Assembly (NCBI RefSeq): GCF_000699445.3
Contig: NC_067200.1
Location: forward strand, 9,236,450 to 9,300,449
Reading direction: 5' to 3'
From: Schistosoma haematobium
Lineage: Eukaryota > Platyhelminthes > Trematoda > Strigeidida > Schistosomatidae
Length of the DNA stretch: 64,000 bases
Shown here: in pieces, positions 1 through 15,000 of the stretch
How the letters are laid out: each line of letters opens with the position of its first letter
Position numbering within the stretch: position 1 is the first letter of the stretch
Position numbers and translations under genes: made by a program
Notes under the pieces: model-generated
What the model was told of the DNA's origin: nothing
Databases searched by the model: none
The model's input: the letters and a program-made list of their open reading frames with translations, nothing else

Positions 1-24
1 CACTAGGTTTCTGAATGCACATAC

Positions 25-87
25 TAGGGAGAAAATGTTGTTCGGTACTCCTTGGTTTTTTCCATTCGTATTCCAAAGGAGTTCAAT
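25..87 (-). CDS. M16 peptidase exon 19 (last in window)
   Basis: A 63-nt exon with a strong acceptor (TTTTTCACAG) and donor GTATGT. It encodes [20 protein letters not shown]. Together with exon 18 it matches the 'ESR...F...ME' helix of the fourth domain. A stop in this frame lies across the donor, so splicing to an exon left of base 1 is expected. Confidence 0.68.
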
Positions 88-3000
88 CTGTGAAAAACAC
101 TACCTACGAATCAAATAAATGAGTTTAATTTATTTCAACAAGAACAGTGGTTGCATGCTCACTTGATACACACATTAATTTGAAAAATTTCTATATTGTG
201 TACTAGAACAACACATTTAATCGAACAATATTGTTTTCGATTAAATTCTCATCAGGCTTTACACTAATGTACAGTGATATTTATATGCATATTTGCGATT
301 GTACAGCTCTGAAAATGAATTCACCAAAAAGAGAACTCTTTGCTGAACTAATCATTTTTATTTAACGTCTTAATGAGTATATTCCGTTTACATATATGCT
401 TATCAGAATAGGGATTTGTGGAGATTGTAATAATTCTAACAGTTGAGAAGACGTGACGAGTGGAGTCCAATCCATGTCGGGTGTGAGACAGTCACCCACG
501 TCAGACAATCGATGAAGTGTTGTGCGTGATCATGGATCGATTGAAGTTAGACATTAACCGTTGAATGATGACCGACTCAGTGGTCTAAAGGCTAGATGTT
601 CATACGCTGAACTGAAGGTCCTGAATTTGATTCCCGTGTATGGGGTCGTGGATGCTCACTGCTGACTAGTCCCATACTGGAAAGAAGTGGCCTTCTAGTG
701 ATTCCAGGTTTTCAATGGTATTCTAGCTCAGATCAACTCATAAATTCAACATATATGGATGTAAGTAGCTGATGAGAAACAGCGAATTATTCAGCCTTAA
801 TCGTTGTTCTGGCTTTATTCAGATTTATAAAGGGAACCAATTACATCAAATGTTTTTACTTGAAGAATCACTCTTACAAAGGAACAAGACTTCCTTATGG
901 AAACTCTTCTTTTTTAACTGTTCACAATTTCGTAAAATGAGTTAGATTTTTCGTAAACTTACTTCATTCTAGATTCCATTGTTAATAATTCACAATTGGA
1001 GGATCGAAGTTTGATGCTTAACTGTAATAAGCGAGATAAACATGCTCTGTGAAGTAAAAAGTATAACATGAAAAGATCAAGAAATAAAAAAAGTATTTGA
1101 TGGATAGATCACTTAGAATATCTATATACAGGAATGATTTAATACAGAATGATTAATTAAGATCACTATAGATACCATTAGAATAAAAGAAATAAACCTA
1201 ATGAATAGGGTGTATAGTTTTTCTTAATTTTCATTGATCTACTAAAAAATAAACAGATTATTGTTGCAAAGGTGGATAGTGGCTAGCAGTGGAATCCAGG
1301 ATGCACATTTCGTTCTGTCGGAGACTCGTCAGCTGAATGTACCTGCATCTCAGTGTTGATGTTCATTCTGTGACTCGAACCTAGTACTATTCGCTACAAA
1401 CTCTATTGCGTTATCCACTCATTGCACAAGCAAGTGGCTATCAAGACTCAGTAACAAAAGGGTCCCAAATAGGACTAAACGCACGTCCTGAATTACACTG
1501 CTAGCCACTATCGATCTTTGTTTATAAAGTTTGTGAATTAAGGCAATCTCAAGGCAAGACGTACAATATGCACATATACCAATAACAGACTGACAAATTG
1601 CAGTCTTAAACATCAGTGGGAAGATTCAGGCAAAAAATACCAAGATTATTATTGGTTTTAACAGTTTTATTTTTGGAAATTTTTATTACGTTTAAAGGTA
1701 ATACTTACTACTTAAAAAGAAGCATCAAAAACTAGAAAGTTTCAAGTTCATAATTCAGTTTTTTAGCCAGTATTATAAATTAAACTGATCTAGAGTATAG
1801 TGAAATGTTGTTCAATGCAATCATTTAGTTTGCTTATGATTTGGTTGACTTCATGATTCATATCGTCCTTGATAGATCCATATTAGGACCAGTCATTAAT
1901 AAGCAATCTACGATGCAGCAACTATCCAGGTTTCTTTAGTTGTGCTGTTCTCTCTGACCTGTACGATTTAATTGCAAAGATCTCATTATTTTTCTGCGTA
2001 GCATCACCAATATATGTAAAAGTGAGATATTTATTTAGTCCACAAGGGTTGAATCAGCTTGCTCTGATGACTTTTTCCGTGATTCTTTGTCTTTGGATGT
2101 TTTATAAACTTTATTTACCTCTGTCTTAGATAAATTACAACGTAACTACATGTTTAATGATCTTTAAGTAGTCAAAACTTGAAAGCACATTTTTGTATGT
2201 AACTTTTTTGAAGTAGATTTTTTTGGTAACTGCCGTGACCATTGGTGTTCAGCCGTGTCTGTTGTGAAGCAGTTACTCACTGAATAGAATGGTGGACGGT
2301 CACGTAATATCCTGGATTGGTTGAAGTTATATACCGTCTCAGTGGTTTAGAGGTTAAGCATTCTCGTGCGAGACCGAAGGCCCTGGGTTTGAGTCCTCTT
2401 GGTTCGGGATCATGAGTACGCCCTGGTAAGGAGTCTTTTAATGGGATGAAACGATCTTCCAGTCCTTCCACATTTCCAATGTTGATCTAATACTAACCCA
2501 TTCATGATATCAATCTAAACTCAATAATCTCCACAACCCGATACTGACATACTTTATATGTCAACCTCTTGATATGTTCAGCAGAATTTTCTGAACCTTG
2601 AAGAAATCAATTCACAAAACTAGAAGTTGTTTTCAATAATTTAAAATGCAAGTAAATACATCTTATTTTCTCTTACAGAAGGTCATTTATAGCTCCATTA
2701 GGAAAACAAATACTTCAGGCATTAACTGAATGTACGAGTTTTATGTTGAAAAATCAAACTAGCTGATGAAATGTTGGAAAAAGAATATTTAATATGATTA
2801 TAATGATCCATGGATATTGTGATTCGATATGATTAAGTACGAAATAATGATGTTATTCTTTGTATTAATCACTGGTTGACATGTTCTTTTAGCTAGTTAT
2901 TGAAGCCAATCTGTTTACAAATCGATATAATAAGATAAAATAGGTTTTCGATATAAGATTATACCACGGGTGATAAGATCACAATTACAGAAGAGCATTT

Positions 3001-6000
3001 GTATTGATTTAGTCTGAGTATTGATTAATTCACCTAGATTGTTTATTTAGTATCAATGTCCTTTTGTTAACTGTGGTGTGTGCTACTTATATTGAAATGA
3101 GTAGTATATAACGCGAATCAGGAACTAAATGTCTGACAGCAGAATATTGAGAAGATAAAGAAGGGAAGAACAGGAATAGAAAGCAATTGGTATGGAAATG
3201 CAGGAACAATGAAGTCTGGTACAATTAATGAGTATTTTGCAAATTAAGTATTAGTGTATGATTTTTCTATTTTACCAAGTAATTCTGTAATTTTTACTAG
3301 ATATAATCGGTTGTCCTCACCTGCGTTCTCCTTCATTACAATAACTAATGATACAATAAGAGTGAGGTAACAGCTGATAATAAAACTTAACGACGACTGC
3401 TTTAGAAGATGCTCGCTTGTCTGAAAGTCAGGACAGAACACGCTACAGCAAGTAGAAAAGGAACTTTAAGACACAAGTTTATGACTCACTCATACAGTAA
3501 GAATCTAACCTCACATCAACATAATTAGGAAATTACAGTATGAACGTAATGATCCTGTAAAATGGAGAGGACTGAGTTATATATCCGCAGCTACTGAAGC
3601 AAGGTATAACATATGACAATAGTTTATCTATCACGTAAAACCTTACATGTTGGCAAATACAAAGACACAGTAATCTAAGTAATTATGCAAGAAAAATAGA
3701 TGTCATAATTTCAGATAAAACAATTCTAAAGGTTCCGTCATTGATGTTTACGATTGGATTTTAATCAGTCAGTGTATGTATATTTGAATTGTGTATATCT
3801 GATTGAACTCAGTAAATTAGTGAAGATTTGATTAGCGCTTAAGGTAGATGGTATTGGATTCGAGTTACAATGTGAATATTATTGTTGGGATGTCATTACA
3901 CACAGTTTATAAGCCTCAAATAACATGAAATGCTCATCCTGGATTACACTGCTAACCTCAACTCATAAATTCTGAGAGGACTGATTAGATTGTATTCCAC
4001 TAAATGATTTTTGTAAATAAAGATAATACGATTAATTGTAATGATTATGAACTAACAACATTAAGAGCAAATTAAGTCAACTGTATTCTGTGAATTAAAT
4101 ATGTCACAGCACCAAATTCTATGTGACTAGCGTAAACATTCAAAGCTGTACTTGTCAATAGTTGAACATGAGAAAATTTGAAGTTATTTCAAGAAGATAT
4201 CCCAACGAAGGGATACCTAATCCAATATCCCATTAAGTTGAACAGGTTAGTTATATTAATTTCTTAACACTAATGGCTTAAAACATTTTGTTGGTATTTA
4301 CTCAGTAGTATAGTCTCTGAATTTCAAAGCATAAGAATTCACTTTGATGATGTTCTAAAGATTCAAAAGTGTTCAATTTGTAGACATGCAGCCCGAATAG
4401 ATCAGTGGTAATGCTTCATATTCGGGAGCTAGATGATATTGATTAGAATCCTATACGTAGCACCAATTCCCGTTAGATTATGAGCACACCTTATTGATTA
4501 ATGCTAATTAGCATAAAATCTAAGTTAAATAGGGTTTATAATAGACTTCCCTGTAGTGTGAATGAATAACTACATCATATTTGATTCATTGACAATTCCC
4601 TTTAAAACAAACTTCATGTTTGTCGATCAGAATGTTAAGGTATTTAACATAAAGTTTTCGACCATTCTCTTCAAAAATGAAAAAAAAGAAATTGACTTAC
4701 TTTAAAGGGTAGTTGAGTTCCATTCCCGTTGAAATTTGCACATAAATGAAAGCTACAAGCAAAATAGAACATAAAACATACTGACAGTTATATTTCAACA
4801 ATTGAAATCATGAGTCAATTGAAGTTAGACCACCATGGGAAAACCGGAAGCACTGGACAGCCGTTTCGTCCTATCAAGGGACTCCTCAGCAGTACGCATC
4901 CACGACCTCACCCCCTGCGGGATTCGAATCCACAACCTACCAGTCTCGCGCGTGAGCGCCTAGCCACTAGACCACTGAGACGGCCGGCATCCAATTGTGT
5001 TATTGTCTAACTTCAACTAATCCACGAAATTGAGCTACACATCCACCATTTTCATCAGTGAGTTACTATCTCACAGCTGACCCGGTTGAACTCAACTGGT
5101 CACTGCTTCTTAGTTATATGTGTAAACTAATCCATATGTTATGTAATATCATTTTTTAAATACAATCAAGTTAAATAATGAAAACTAATTGAAATAATGT
5201 TTAAGATTTTATGTACCTGAATTCATTTGATAGAAACTCTTAGAACTTGATTATGAATAGTCTTTTAATTGTATATCCAAGTGAGACACTCAATGACTTA
5301 GGTTAGAACCTTATTAAAATTACAATTATACTCTCAGATATAACATGAAGTCATGATACAAACTACTGAATAAGTTCTTGTCTAAGTAGTCACATTATTC
5401 ATCGTCAGTTGATGTGTAATATGAAATGGGATACACATACAATATCACAAGATAAGTAACTATTACACTTTTAGCACTGTTCACTCAACAGATTATCATT
5501 TTCACTTGGGAAATATCTCAATAATTAGTCATTAGCAAAAACTATGATTATAATTTACTGGTTGAAATCATGAGTCAATTGAAGCTAGATCACCATGGAG
5601 AACCTGAAAGCACTGGATGGCCGTTTCATCCTTGTGTGGGACTCCTCAGCAGTGCGCATCCATGACCCCGCACCATGCGAGATTCGAACCCAGAACCCAC
5701 CGGCCTCGCGCCAGGCGCTTAACCAACTCGACCACTGAGCCAGCCGGCATCCAACGGTGTTAATGTCTAATTTCAACCAATCCACGAAGTTGCGCCACCG
5801 TACATCATTGTCTTCAGTGAATTCCTATCTCACAACAGACCTGGTTGAACTCCACTGGTAACGACTTCTCACTAGAACTCCAGGAGTGTCTCATGAAGTC
5901 AGTCACTAGTGAGCAGGTGATTATTATTATCAGAATGGGTTTTGTGGAGATTTTGTATAGAAATTTCACTGGTTGAAATCATGAGTTTAACTTAATGCTT

Positions 6001-9000
6001 ATTTATTATTGTTTTAACTACTAATAAAACTAGCACTACTACAACTAGTAGTATCACTACTACAGTGAACGAGAACACAAATAGGGACAATCAAGCGTAC
6101 TTGAATACACAATTACAGAATTTCTTAATAAAATCTGAGAACTATACAGTAAATACTTGATTAATAAAATATCCATTAATTATCCCAGACTTTATTATCC
6201 CATCATTACTATGCTAATCAACCTTTATTCTTATTCAATTCTCTTTGATCTTCTCAACCTCGTATTGCCAGGCATTTTATTTTTGATTATTGATAAATAC
6301 TACTTATATCTGTCAACATCAGTAGCACACACCACACTACTACAACTAGATAATCAATCATAAGTAATTAAAGTAATATGTATGGAAGAAGAAAAGCTAA
6401 TGGATAAAAGTTTCAAGTTAATTTTAATACCAAAACAAATAAAAAACAACATATTTACCCTCATTTTTAAGATGATTATTCAGCTGTTGGTACCATAGAG
6501 ACCCATAATCTTCAAAGACAGTTCCTTTAAATTCTGTCGTTAGATTGATAGGTGTCTGAAAAATGGAATATGTTTTATTTCTTGTCATAAAGAATAGGTA
6601 ACGACAAATTTGTAAATTATATGTATTATGCAAAAGTTTGTATGTAGAGGGACTTTTGTGTAGATTATTGGATTCCATGATTTACATTATGAACTAATCT
6701 TAGCCTATTGAGCAGTAGAAGAGGTTGTAAACGACTTTTATGAATTCGTAGTATCATTAAATTAAGATAATAGTTCATACCTTCTGAAAAAGGACATTTA
6801 TCTGTAGTAAAACGAATAACTTAGAAGTTGATTGCACAGTATCGTAAATTGATTGAAGCAAACAATGTAAACCACTGGTTGTTCACTTGGTAGTCTAAAG
6901 AGCAAATGATCTCTGTGAGACCTTAAAGTATTGGACTAGATATCTCAGTGGAGTCATACGTACTCACTACAAAGGAGTCCAAAGTTAGGACAAAACAGCT
7001 CTCCAATCCTTCCTCGTTTGTAACGGTTATCTATATAAGAACAGGTATGAATTTCAAAAATTCTCACAAATTAATTACACTGAAAACAACTTACTTGTAT
7101 ATCATTTTCTGATGATAAAGTCAAGTATTCATGCACTAAAACAAAATAAATTTAATCAGTAAGATGAACCTCTTTAAAATGATGAACTATGAATTGGATA
7201 ACTATTAAATGTAATGATACATCTTTTATTACTGACTATCTATCAGATTTCCCAGATGATAGTAACATATAAATATGATATATATAAGATTTCTTAGTAT
7301 TTTAGGCTTATGGTGTATGTGATTATCAGTATTCTTGTTAGTATTAGTGTGTTGTATGCTACTGATGTCAATAAATATGAGTAGTATGTATCACTAATGG
7401 AAAGTGGAATACTTGGGGGCTGAATGTCAAGAAGATTGAAGAGAACGAGAACGAGAACAAAGAGCGATTAACATGGAAACAAAGGAACAATGAAGTTTCA
7501 AACAATTGAAATGACAAATGAAATATTTACTGCATTGTCCTCAGATTTTACTAATCGATTCTGTAATTTTGTATTCAGGTACATTAGGTTGTCCCTACCT
7601 GTGTTCTTGTTTACTAATGCAGTAATAGTAGAAACATCTATAGAAACGTCATATAGTTTCATTCCTACTCGAGTTATTATTTTTGATATGCAGAGCAAAG
7701 CTGGTCTCAAAGTTATATAATAAGTGAAAGAGAAGTATAGGTTGACTAATATGAATAACTGAATTCTTTAATTACCAAAATTAATTGGCCATAAGTTCCA
7801 TATAAATATACATATACAGTAAACATTATAAACTTAACATATGACAACACAGCTACCCTCATATTAATAATTTTCTTTCTTCATTAATGGCTGACTGGTA
7901 GTTTGATATTAAAAGTATGTTCTAATTTATTGGATGGGATTAAAGAACATAAAACACTTTATTTTCTATATATTATTTAGTATTTCAATAAGTTTGAAAA
8001 AAAGATTTTATTCCTTTTAATAGTTGAATTCATGAGATGATTTAAGCTAGATCGCCAAGGAAAACGTGGAAGAAATGGACGGCCGTTTCATCCTATTGCG
8101 GGACTCCTCAGCAGTGCGCAACCACGATCCCGCCTCGCAAAATCCAAAACCCAGGACCCATTATTCTGGCGCGCGAGCGCTTAATCACTAGACCACTGAG
8201 ACGGCTGTCATCAAATTGTGTCAGTGTCTAACTTCAACTAATCCACGAAATTTAGCCACTGTCCACCATTGTCTGCAGTGAGTTACTATCTCACAACAGA
8301 ACTGGGTGATCTCGATTGGTTACGGCTTCTCACCAGAACTCCTCTTGAAACCAGTCACTAGTTAACAGATGATGATTACTATCGGTAGGGGGTTATTTGA
8401 ATCTCACGGGGCGGGATCGTGGACACATACTACTGCGGAGTCTCATATTAGGACGAAATGGTCATCCAGCGCTTCCAGGTTTTCCATGGTGGTCTGGCTT
8501 TAATTCAACTATTACAAATTACCAAAATCTCCAAAAGAGCCCCTTTTGATAGTAAACATTATCATTAATAAATAAAATTCTGTTGTCAACTGATTTTTTA
8601 AAACTTAAATTTAAAACTATGCATTATACTGTTAAGTTATGATGAAGCGTTAGTATTCAAAGAAATACATTTTCTTTGTTTGAATTGTATTTTTCAACCA
8701 TTTGAAACCATATTTTTGTTTTAAGTTTATTATATCTGGGGAACTAATGCAATTTTGACAGTATAAAATAAGAACACAGGAGAATAATGCTAATGGAGAC
8801 TTATTGATCCTTCGAAAGGATATCAACCCTATTGAAGCTGGGTACTATTTTAATACTTTAAACATGAAAACCGTCTGTCAGACTACAGAAGCGATGAAAT
8901 GCAGACAATTGATAAGAATTTATTTGACACCCAGAAAAGAAATTATGAAAAATTCATATCTAAATGCACTAATTTCTATATGATTCACACTGTCTGCTTG

Positions 9001-12000
9001 TTTGAACACGTAAACACTGGTATAAGGGGAAACCAAATACATATACACTACACAATAACAATGAAGCCAGTAGTAGTTATCATTCATATGTGTAAGGGCT
9101 GTGATATTATTCGGGTGCCCAGACGGAAACAGGTTGTTTTCTTGGAAAGCCACACCCGGAGACTTTTTTCCCATAAGAATCCTGGAACCCATACCCACCG
9201 TTGGTTTGCAATCAGCGTTTTTCAACTGTCCTAGGTTGACTCTCCGTTTCCAACAACCCAGTTAAAGCACCGAATATTCGCTTTTCGTCCTCTCAATTTC
9301 GTAAACAACACCAGTGCTGTGAGAAAGGAGTGAGTAGGACTTCCATGGAAGTGGTTGTATACGCGTGGTCATGTGAGAGTATTTGAAGTTGGAGAATGGA
9401 CTCTTCCCACCTTCAACCGTACCAGGGCATCTAAGGGCAGGTATTTACACTGCATAATAGTCAAATTTATATACATTAAACTGAATAGTACTTGACATTG
9501 ATCAATGAATAATTTGCAGAATACCAAATCAACTATTTATGGTCAACTAATTTAACGACCATGATCACTCCGTCATACAATATGATTAAATGATCTTGAT
9601 AACTAAAGAAAGAAATCAATATTATAGATCACTGACATAAATATGTTGTTGTCTATATCATTGATAAAATTACATAACTAGCTTAAACATACCATTTCCA
9701 TTAACTTTTAATGGAAGTGAGAATGGAATTGTTCCATGTAGATTATTCAAACAGCCTATTTGTTTAGTGGACACTTCTGAAAAATTAAAAAATTTTCAAG
9801 AAGAAAACGAAAAGGAATATAACAGTTTCGTATTTTAATGTTATAACTAACAATTTGAAGTAGATGGACTGTCTAGTTAACAATGGGATCTAAGATAGAG
9901 CATTTCATTCTGTTCAGGACTCATCAGCTGGATCTGCCTACATACCAATGTTTACGTTTACGTTGGGGCTCCAGACTTATTACCTTTCAATTCAAGCACC
10001 AATATATTATCCACTGAGCTATTAAGTTAAAATAGCTACAAATTCATTCAACGAGTATGATGTATGTATCGTCATGGGTAAATGTTTGAGTTATCCACTT
10101 GTTAATATTTAGTCAGTTTCAGTTGGAATAAATGGATCCTGCTCGGATTGCCTCGATATAGGTCCATGTATTTTAGATTAAATAGATTGTACCTAACAGA
10201 GTAATCTAGAATTCATGTTTGCTCTAATTAGGATTCATTAGCTAGATATGCCTATATTACAAAGTTGGTATCAATACTGAAATTTCAAGTCATTACTTGT
10301 TACTTTAAATGTTAACAAGCTGTTCATTAAGCTAATGAGTCAAGATATCAACCAACTTATCAAACAGACATTGATGAACTGCAGTCATTAAATTTCAATA
10401 ACTTCAATTATAGACTATCAGTATTACACAATACCGTTAAAAAGATATCAATATATCATCAAATTATTCCATGCTAAATAAATCATATGTTTACCTTCTT
10501 GTGTATATTGTAAATTGTACCATTTCTCAACATGAATATTTCTATGTATCGTAGGATTTAACTTGAAACTGTGAATTAAACAAGCTTGTTGTTTTGATAA
10601 AGTATCCAATAGTTCTGAATACACCTAAATAATAATAATAATAAGTATTATCATTAAATGGAATCAAGTGACAATATAAACTATGGTATATATATATATA
10701 TATATATATGGTATATTCACCATATATATGAATAAACTATTCATATGCATTAACAGTGGGTTTAGAGAAAGTGAGCTAAATACATATAGAATTATTAGTA
10801 TGGTAATTTGTGGAGATTGTAATATTTCCACAGTTGAATTCACGAGTCGATCTAGGTTAGACCACTAGTGAAAACTCAGAAGCACTGGATGGACGTTTCA
10901 TTCTAGTATGTGACTCTCTAGCAGTGAGTACTTGTGATTCCGCGAGTGGGAATCAAAGCCAGAACCTTCGGTCTCGTGCACGAATACTTAATCTTTAGAC
11001 CACTACATGACTCGACATGAATTGAACCGCGGCTTCTCACTAGAACTCGGTATCAGACACTTATCTATATCATGGATGTACTGAAGTTAGATATTAACAC
11101 AGTTGAGTGCTGACCGACTCAATGATCTAGGGGTAAGACGTCCGTTCACGAGACCCAAGGTCTTGGTTCTGATCCACTCAAACGGAGTCATAATCAGGCA
11201 CTGCTAAGAAGTCCCATACTAAAACGAAAGGGATGTCCAGTGCTTCTGAGTTTTCGATGATGGTCTAACGTAGATTGACTCGTGAATTCAATTGTGAAAA
11301 TATATGATTGACTGCTAGATTTTGTTATCTGTTGCTGATAAGAACTAATTTCATTTGAAGTTGATTCTTTTAAATTGTCATCGATTAACATAAAAGTTTT
11401 TTCACCTCAACTGTGATAACTGGCAATACTTACTACTCACATACTTACACCTGTTACTCACAATGGAGAATAGGCCGTCGACCAGCATTGTCCAACCCAA
11501 TCTCTCCTGGAACGTCCTTTCTAGTTCTATTCAATTGTTATTCATTCTTCTCGTGTCTGGTTCTATTTCTCGGTGTAATGTGTTATTTGGTCTTCCTCTC
11601 CTCTTTTGGCCTTGACGATTCCATGTGAGGACTTGCCTTATGACGCGGTTGGGTGCTTTCCTCGATGTGTGTCCTATACACTTCCAGCACTTCTTCCTGA
11701 TTTCTTCCTCCACTGAGATCTGGTTTGTTCTCTTTCACAGTAGGTTGTTGTTGTTAGTGTCTGGTCAACGGATCCGAAGTATTTTGTGTAGGTAACGGTT
11801 AATAAACACCTGTAACTTGTGAATGATGACTTTCGTAGTTCTCCAGGATTCCGCCACATACAGTAGAACTGTCATTTGTACTGAAAATTCTGACATTGGC
11901 GTTGGTTGACAGTTGTTTTGAGTTCCAGATATTCTTCAATTATAGATATGCTGCTCTTGCTTTGTCGATCCGTGCCTTCAAATTTGCATCAGATCCACCC

Positions 12001-15000
12001 TGTTCATCAATGATGCTGCCCAAACACGTAAAGGTTTTTGCATTTTCCAAATCTTCTCCATCAAGTGTGATTCGATTAGTGCATAATGTGTTGTATCTGA
12101 GAATCTTGTTTTTTACCTCTGTGTATGTTGAGACCTACGGATTGTGAGGCTGCTGCTACACCGGTCGTCTTCTCCTGCATTTGTTTTTACGTGTGCGATA
12201 GAATAGTTGTATCATCTGCGAAGTCCAGATCATGCAGCTTCATCCTAACTGTCAACTGTATCTCATGCTTTCCCCCAGATGTTGACGTCTTCATGATCCA
12301 TTCGATCACCAGAAGAAAGAGAAAGGTTGAGAGTAAGTAATACTTGGTGTGAATTATTCGATAGGTAATTTTATTCTCTTATTGCACTAGTTGACAAATA
12401 TTTCAGTTGTTTTGAATTTGTTAATAAGTCATATAAACGTTTTTCATCATTTCAAAGGGATTTGATTGAACCCTACTTCAAACCAAATATCTATCTATAG
12501 AGCATTAGTGCACATGATAATCATTTTCTTCTGAATACATTACATTGAAACACATCTTAAAAGTCTTAAAAAGAAACCGTAACGGATAAAGTTAAATCTT
12601 ATCATCAAAAAATTATAGACATCACCTATGATACTGGAAAATTATTGTATAATGTTACAAGTTAAAAGATAACTAGGAATTCTGAAGGGAAACAGAGAAA
12701 ACAAAGGTTAAAGAACACATTACGTTGAGAAATAAAAACAGATATGAAAAGAATGAATAACAACTGAAAAGGATTGTCCAGGACAGGGTTGGATGGGCGA
12801 CCTATGCTCCTCCACAAGGAGTAACATAAGTAAATAGTAGTAGTACAAGTTAAAAGAGTTTATATATATATGTATCAGTGTATTAGTTTATAGTTAGCGT
12901 ACTCACTAAAAGTACTCCATTTACTGAATTCATTCTCTGGTAGGATTATGGATATTTACTATTCAATAGTTAATGTTACCTAATAGTACTTTATTATCAT
13001 TAGCCTTACCTGAAAATCAAGTGTTTTTATAGTTAAATATGCTGAATGTACATCTTGTGGTAATGTATGATGTAACATTGTAGCAATCCATATAACAGTT
13101 TCTTGTGGTCCAAATATTGTACGACATTGAAATGTTTCTTTTTGAGTTAATTGAAAATCTCTTACACATGAATCAAATGTTGATTTAATATTAGTAGTAT
13201 TATTACTACTACTATTATTGTTATTATTAGTAGTAGTATTATGAATGTACTCTTCAGAATTTTTATTTATACATGCATCATTTGCTTTATTTGATAAGAA
13301 TCGTAAATATTCATAAACAATTTTTGTAATCTAAACAAAATAAGAAATTATTATGTAAAGGGGTGAAGTTGGGATATGTAAAGATTTTAATAATTTTACA
13401 GATATATATATGGTTGAATTTATAGGTCAATTGAAGTTAGATGATCATGGAAAAGCTGGAAGTACTGGACAGCCATTTCGCCCCATTGTGGGACTCCTCA
13501 GCAGTACGTATCCATGACCTCGCCTCCCGCGACATTCGAACCCAGGACCTATCAGTCTCACACGCGAGCGCTTAACTACTAGATCACTGAGCCGACTAGC
13601 ATCCAACGGTGTTAATGTCTAACTTCAACCAATCCACGAAATTGAGCGAAACATCCACCATTGTCGCCAGTGAGTTACTACCTCACAACTGACCCAGTTC
13701 TGGGTTCGAATCTCGCGAGGCAAGGGCGTGGATGCGCACTGTTGAGGAGTCCCACAATAAGACGAAACGGTTGTCCAATGCCTCCAGGTTTTCCATGGTG
13801 GTCTAGCTTCAATTGACTCATGATCTTAACCATTGAAAATACTTATCCATTAGTTGATAAAGTCTTAGATTACTGTAGCGAATGAGAACATAAGTAGGGA
13901 CAATCTAAGGTATTTGAACATGAAACTACAGACCATCTTACTAAAATCTAAGAAGCATATAGTAAATACTTCGTTTATAAAATATCAGACTCCATTATTC
14001 TTTCGTTTCCACAACAAACATTCATTATTCCTGTTCTCTTTTGTTTGATCTTCTTAAATTTCTGCATTCAAGTATTTCATTTCCGATTAATGATACATAC
14101 TACGTATATTTGACGACATCAGTAGGACACACAACATTACTAATAGATGAAGCAGTAATATACATCTTATTTTTGTATATATATATATATATACTACAAT
14201 ACTACGATACTACAATAGATTATTCATAGGATCTCCATTAAGAAGCTATTTCTATTTTTGACCTGAAATGTAATTGCCTTTTACAATGTAATCAACGTGA
14301 TCCCTATTGCTAACGGATTACCATATAAATAACATTGTTCGATGAGTTCTGAAGATCATTCTACCTCATATGAAGCATTTGTCACTGAATGAGCTGAATT
14401 GAGAAGTAATAGACAGCTATTTTGCCCTAGTGAGACACTTAAAACCCGTTCAAGGGCCATTTATACAAAACAGTAGTCACCTGTCACAGGTTTGTTTAAG
14501 TTGGAAATAGATACCACTAGACTTGAATCCAGTAAGTTAGTGTTTATTCATTTGCCATAAATCATAAATATTTCAGGTGTTTGTGTAATGAATCGTCATT
14601 TAACATGACAATGCACCTCAGTATTCATGGATACCTTAGTTTTGGTCAGCTTGTGACGAATACCACCATCTGTTGAACAATGTTTAAATTCTATATTATT
14701 CATTGAACTGATAACTGAGTACTTATGATATTTGAAACCACTAATTTTTTACAATCTTTAAAACTCCATTCAAAAAGTAATCCTTGATAATACACTGAGA
14801 TAAAATATAGTTGAATTAAAATTACCCTTAGCACACTGATCTCTACCCTATTTTAAGAGAATCAATAATGCCACATCTAACGTTTTTAATGTACAACCAC
14901 TTGATATTTCAACTGTTATGGTGGAATAACAACTAGACTTTCCATCACAAAAACAAACTTACTTTGAATAGATCAGGACGTGTTCCATTTAAATCAATAC

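Larger units (their letters stand above)
1709..4354 (-). other. Unresolved part of the M16 gene with weak exon candidates
   Basis: Family length implies about 200 residues between exons 17 and 18. Open stretches with splice-like borders are: 4302-4354 ([17 protein letters not shown], phase 0, weak donor); 3647-3674 (LLCLCICQH, phase fits exon 17); 2553-2590 ([12 protein letters not shown], donor at the edge of an HH-SINE); and 1709-1731 (FLMLLFK, phase fits the previous candidate). None is secure and they do not form one consistent chain. Transcript data would be needed to choose. Confidence 0.3.

Noticed and set aside
2677..2752. Possible plus-strand terminal exon after TTTTCTCTTACAG
   Set aside because: A good acceptor, but the short frame shows no similarity and no other plus-strand exon supports a gene.
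4810..5010. Arg/Pro-rich open frames over HH-SINE copies (also 5585-5785, 32273-32506, 57447-57638)
   Set aside because: They follow the tRNA-like and ribozyme sequence, recur in many copies with different frames and end at the element edges.
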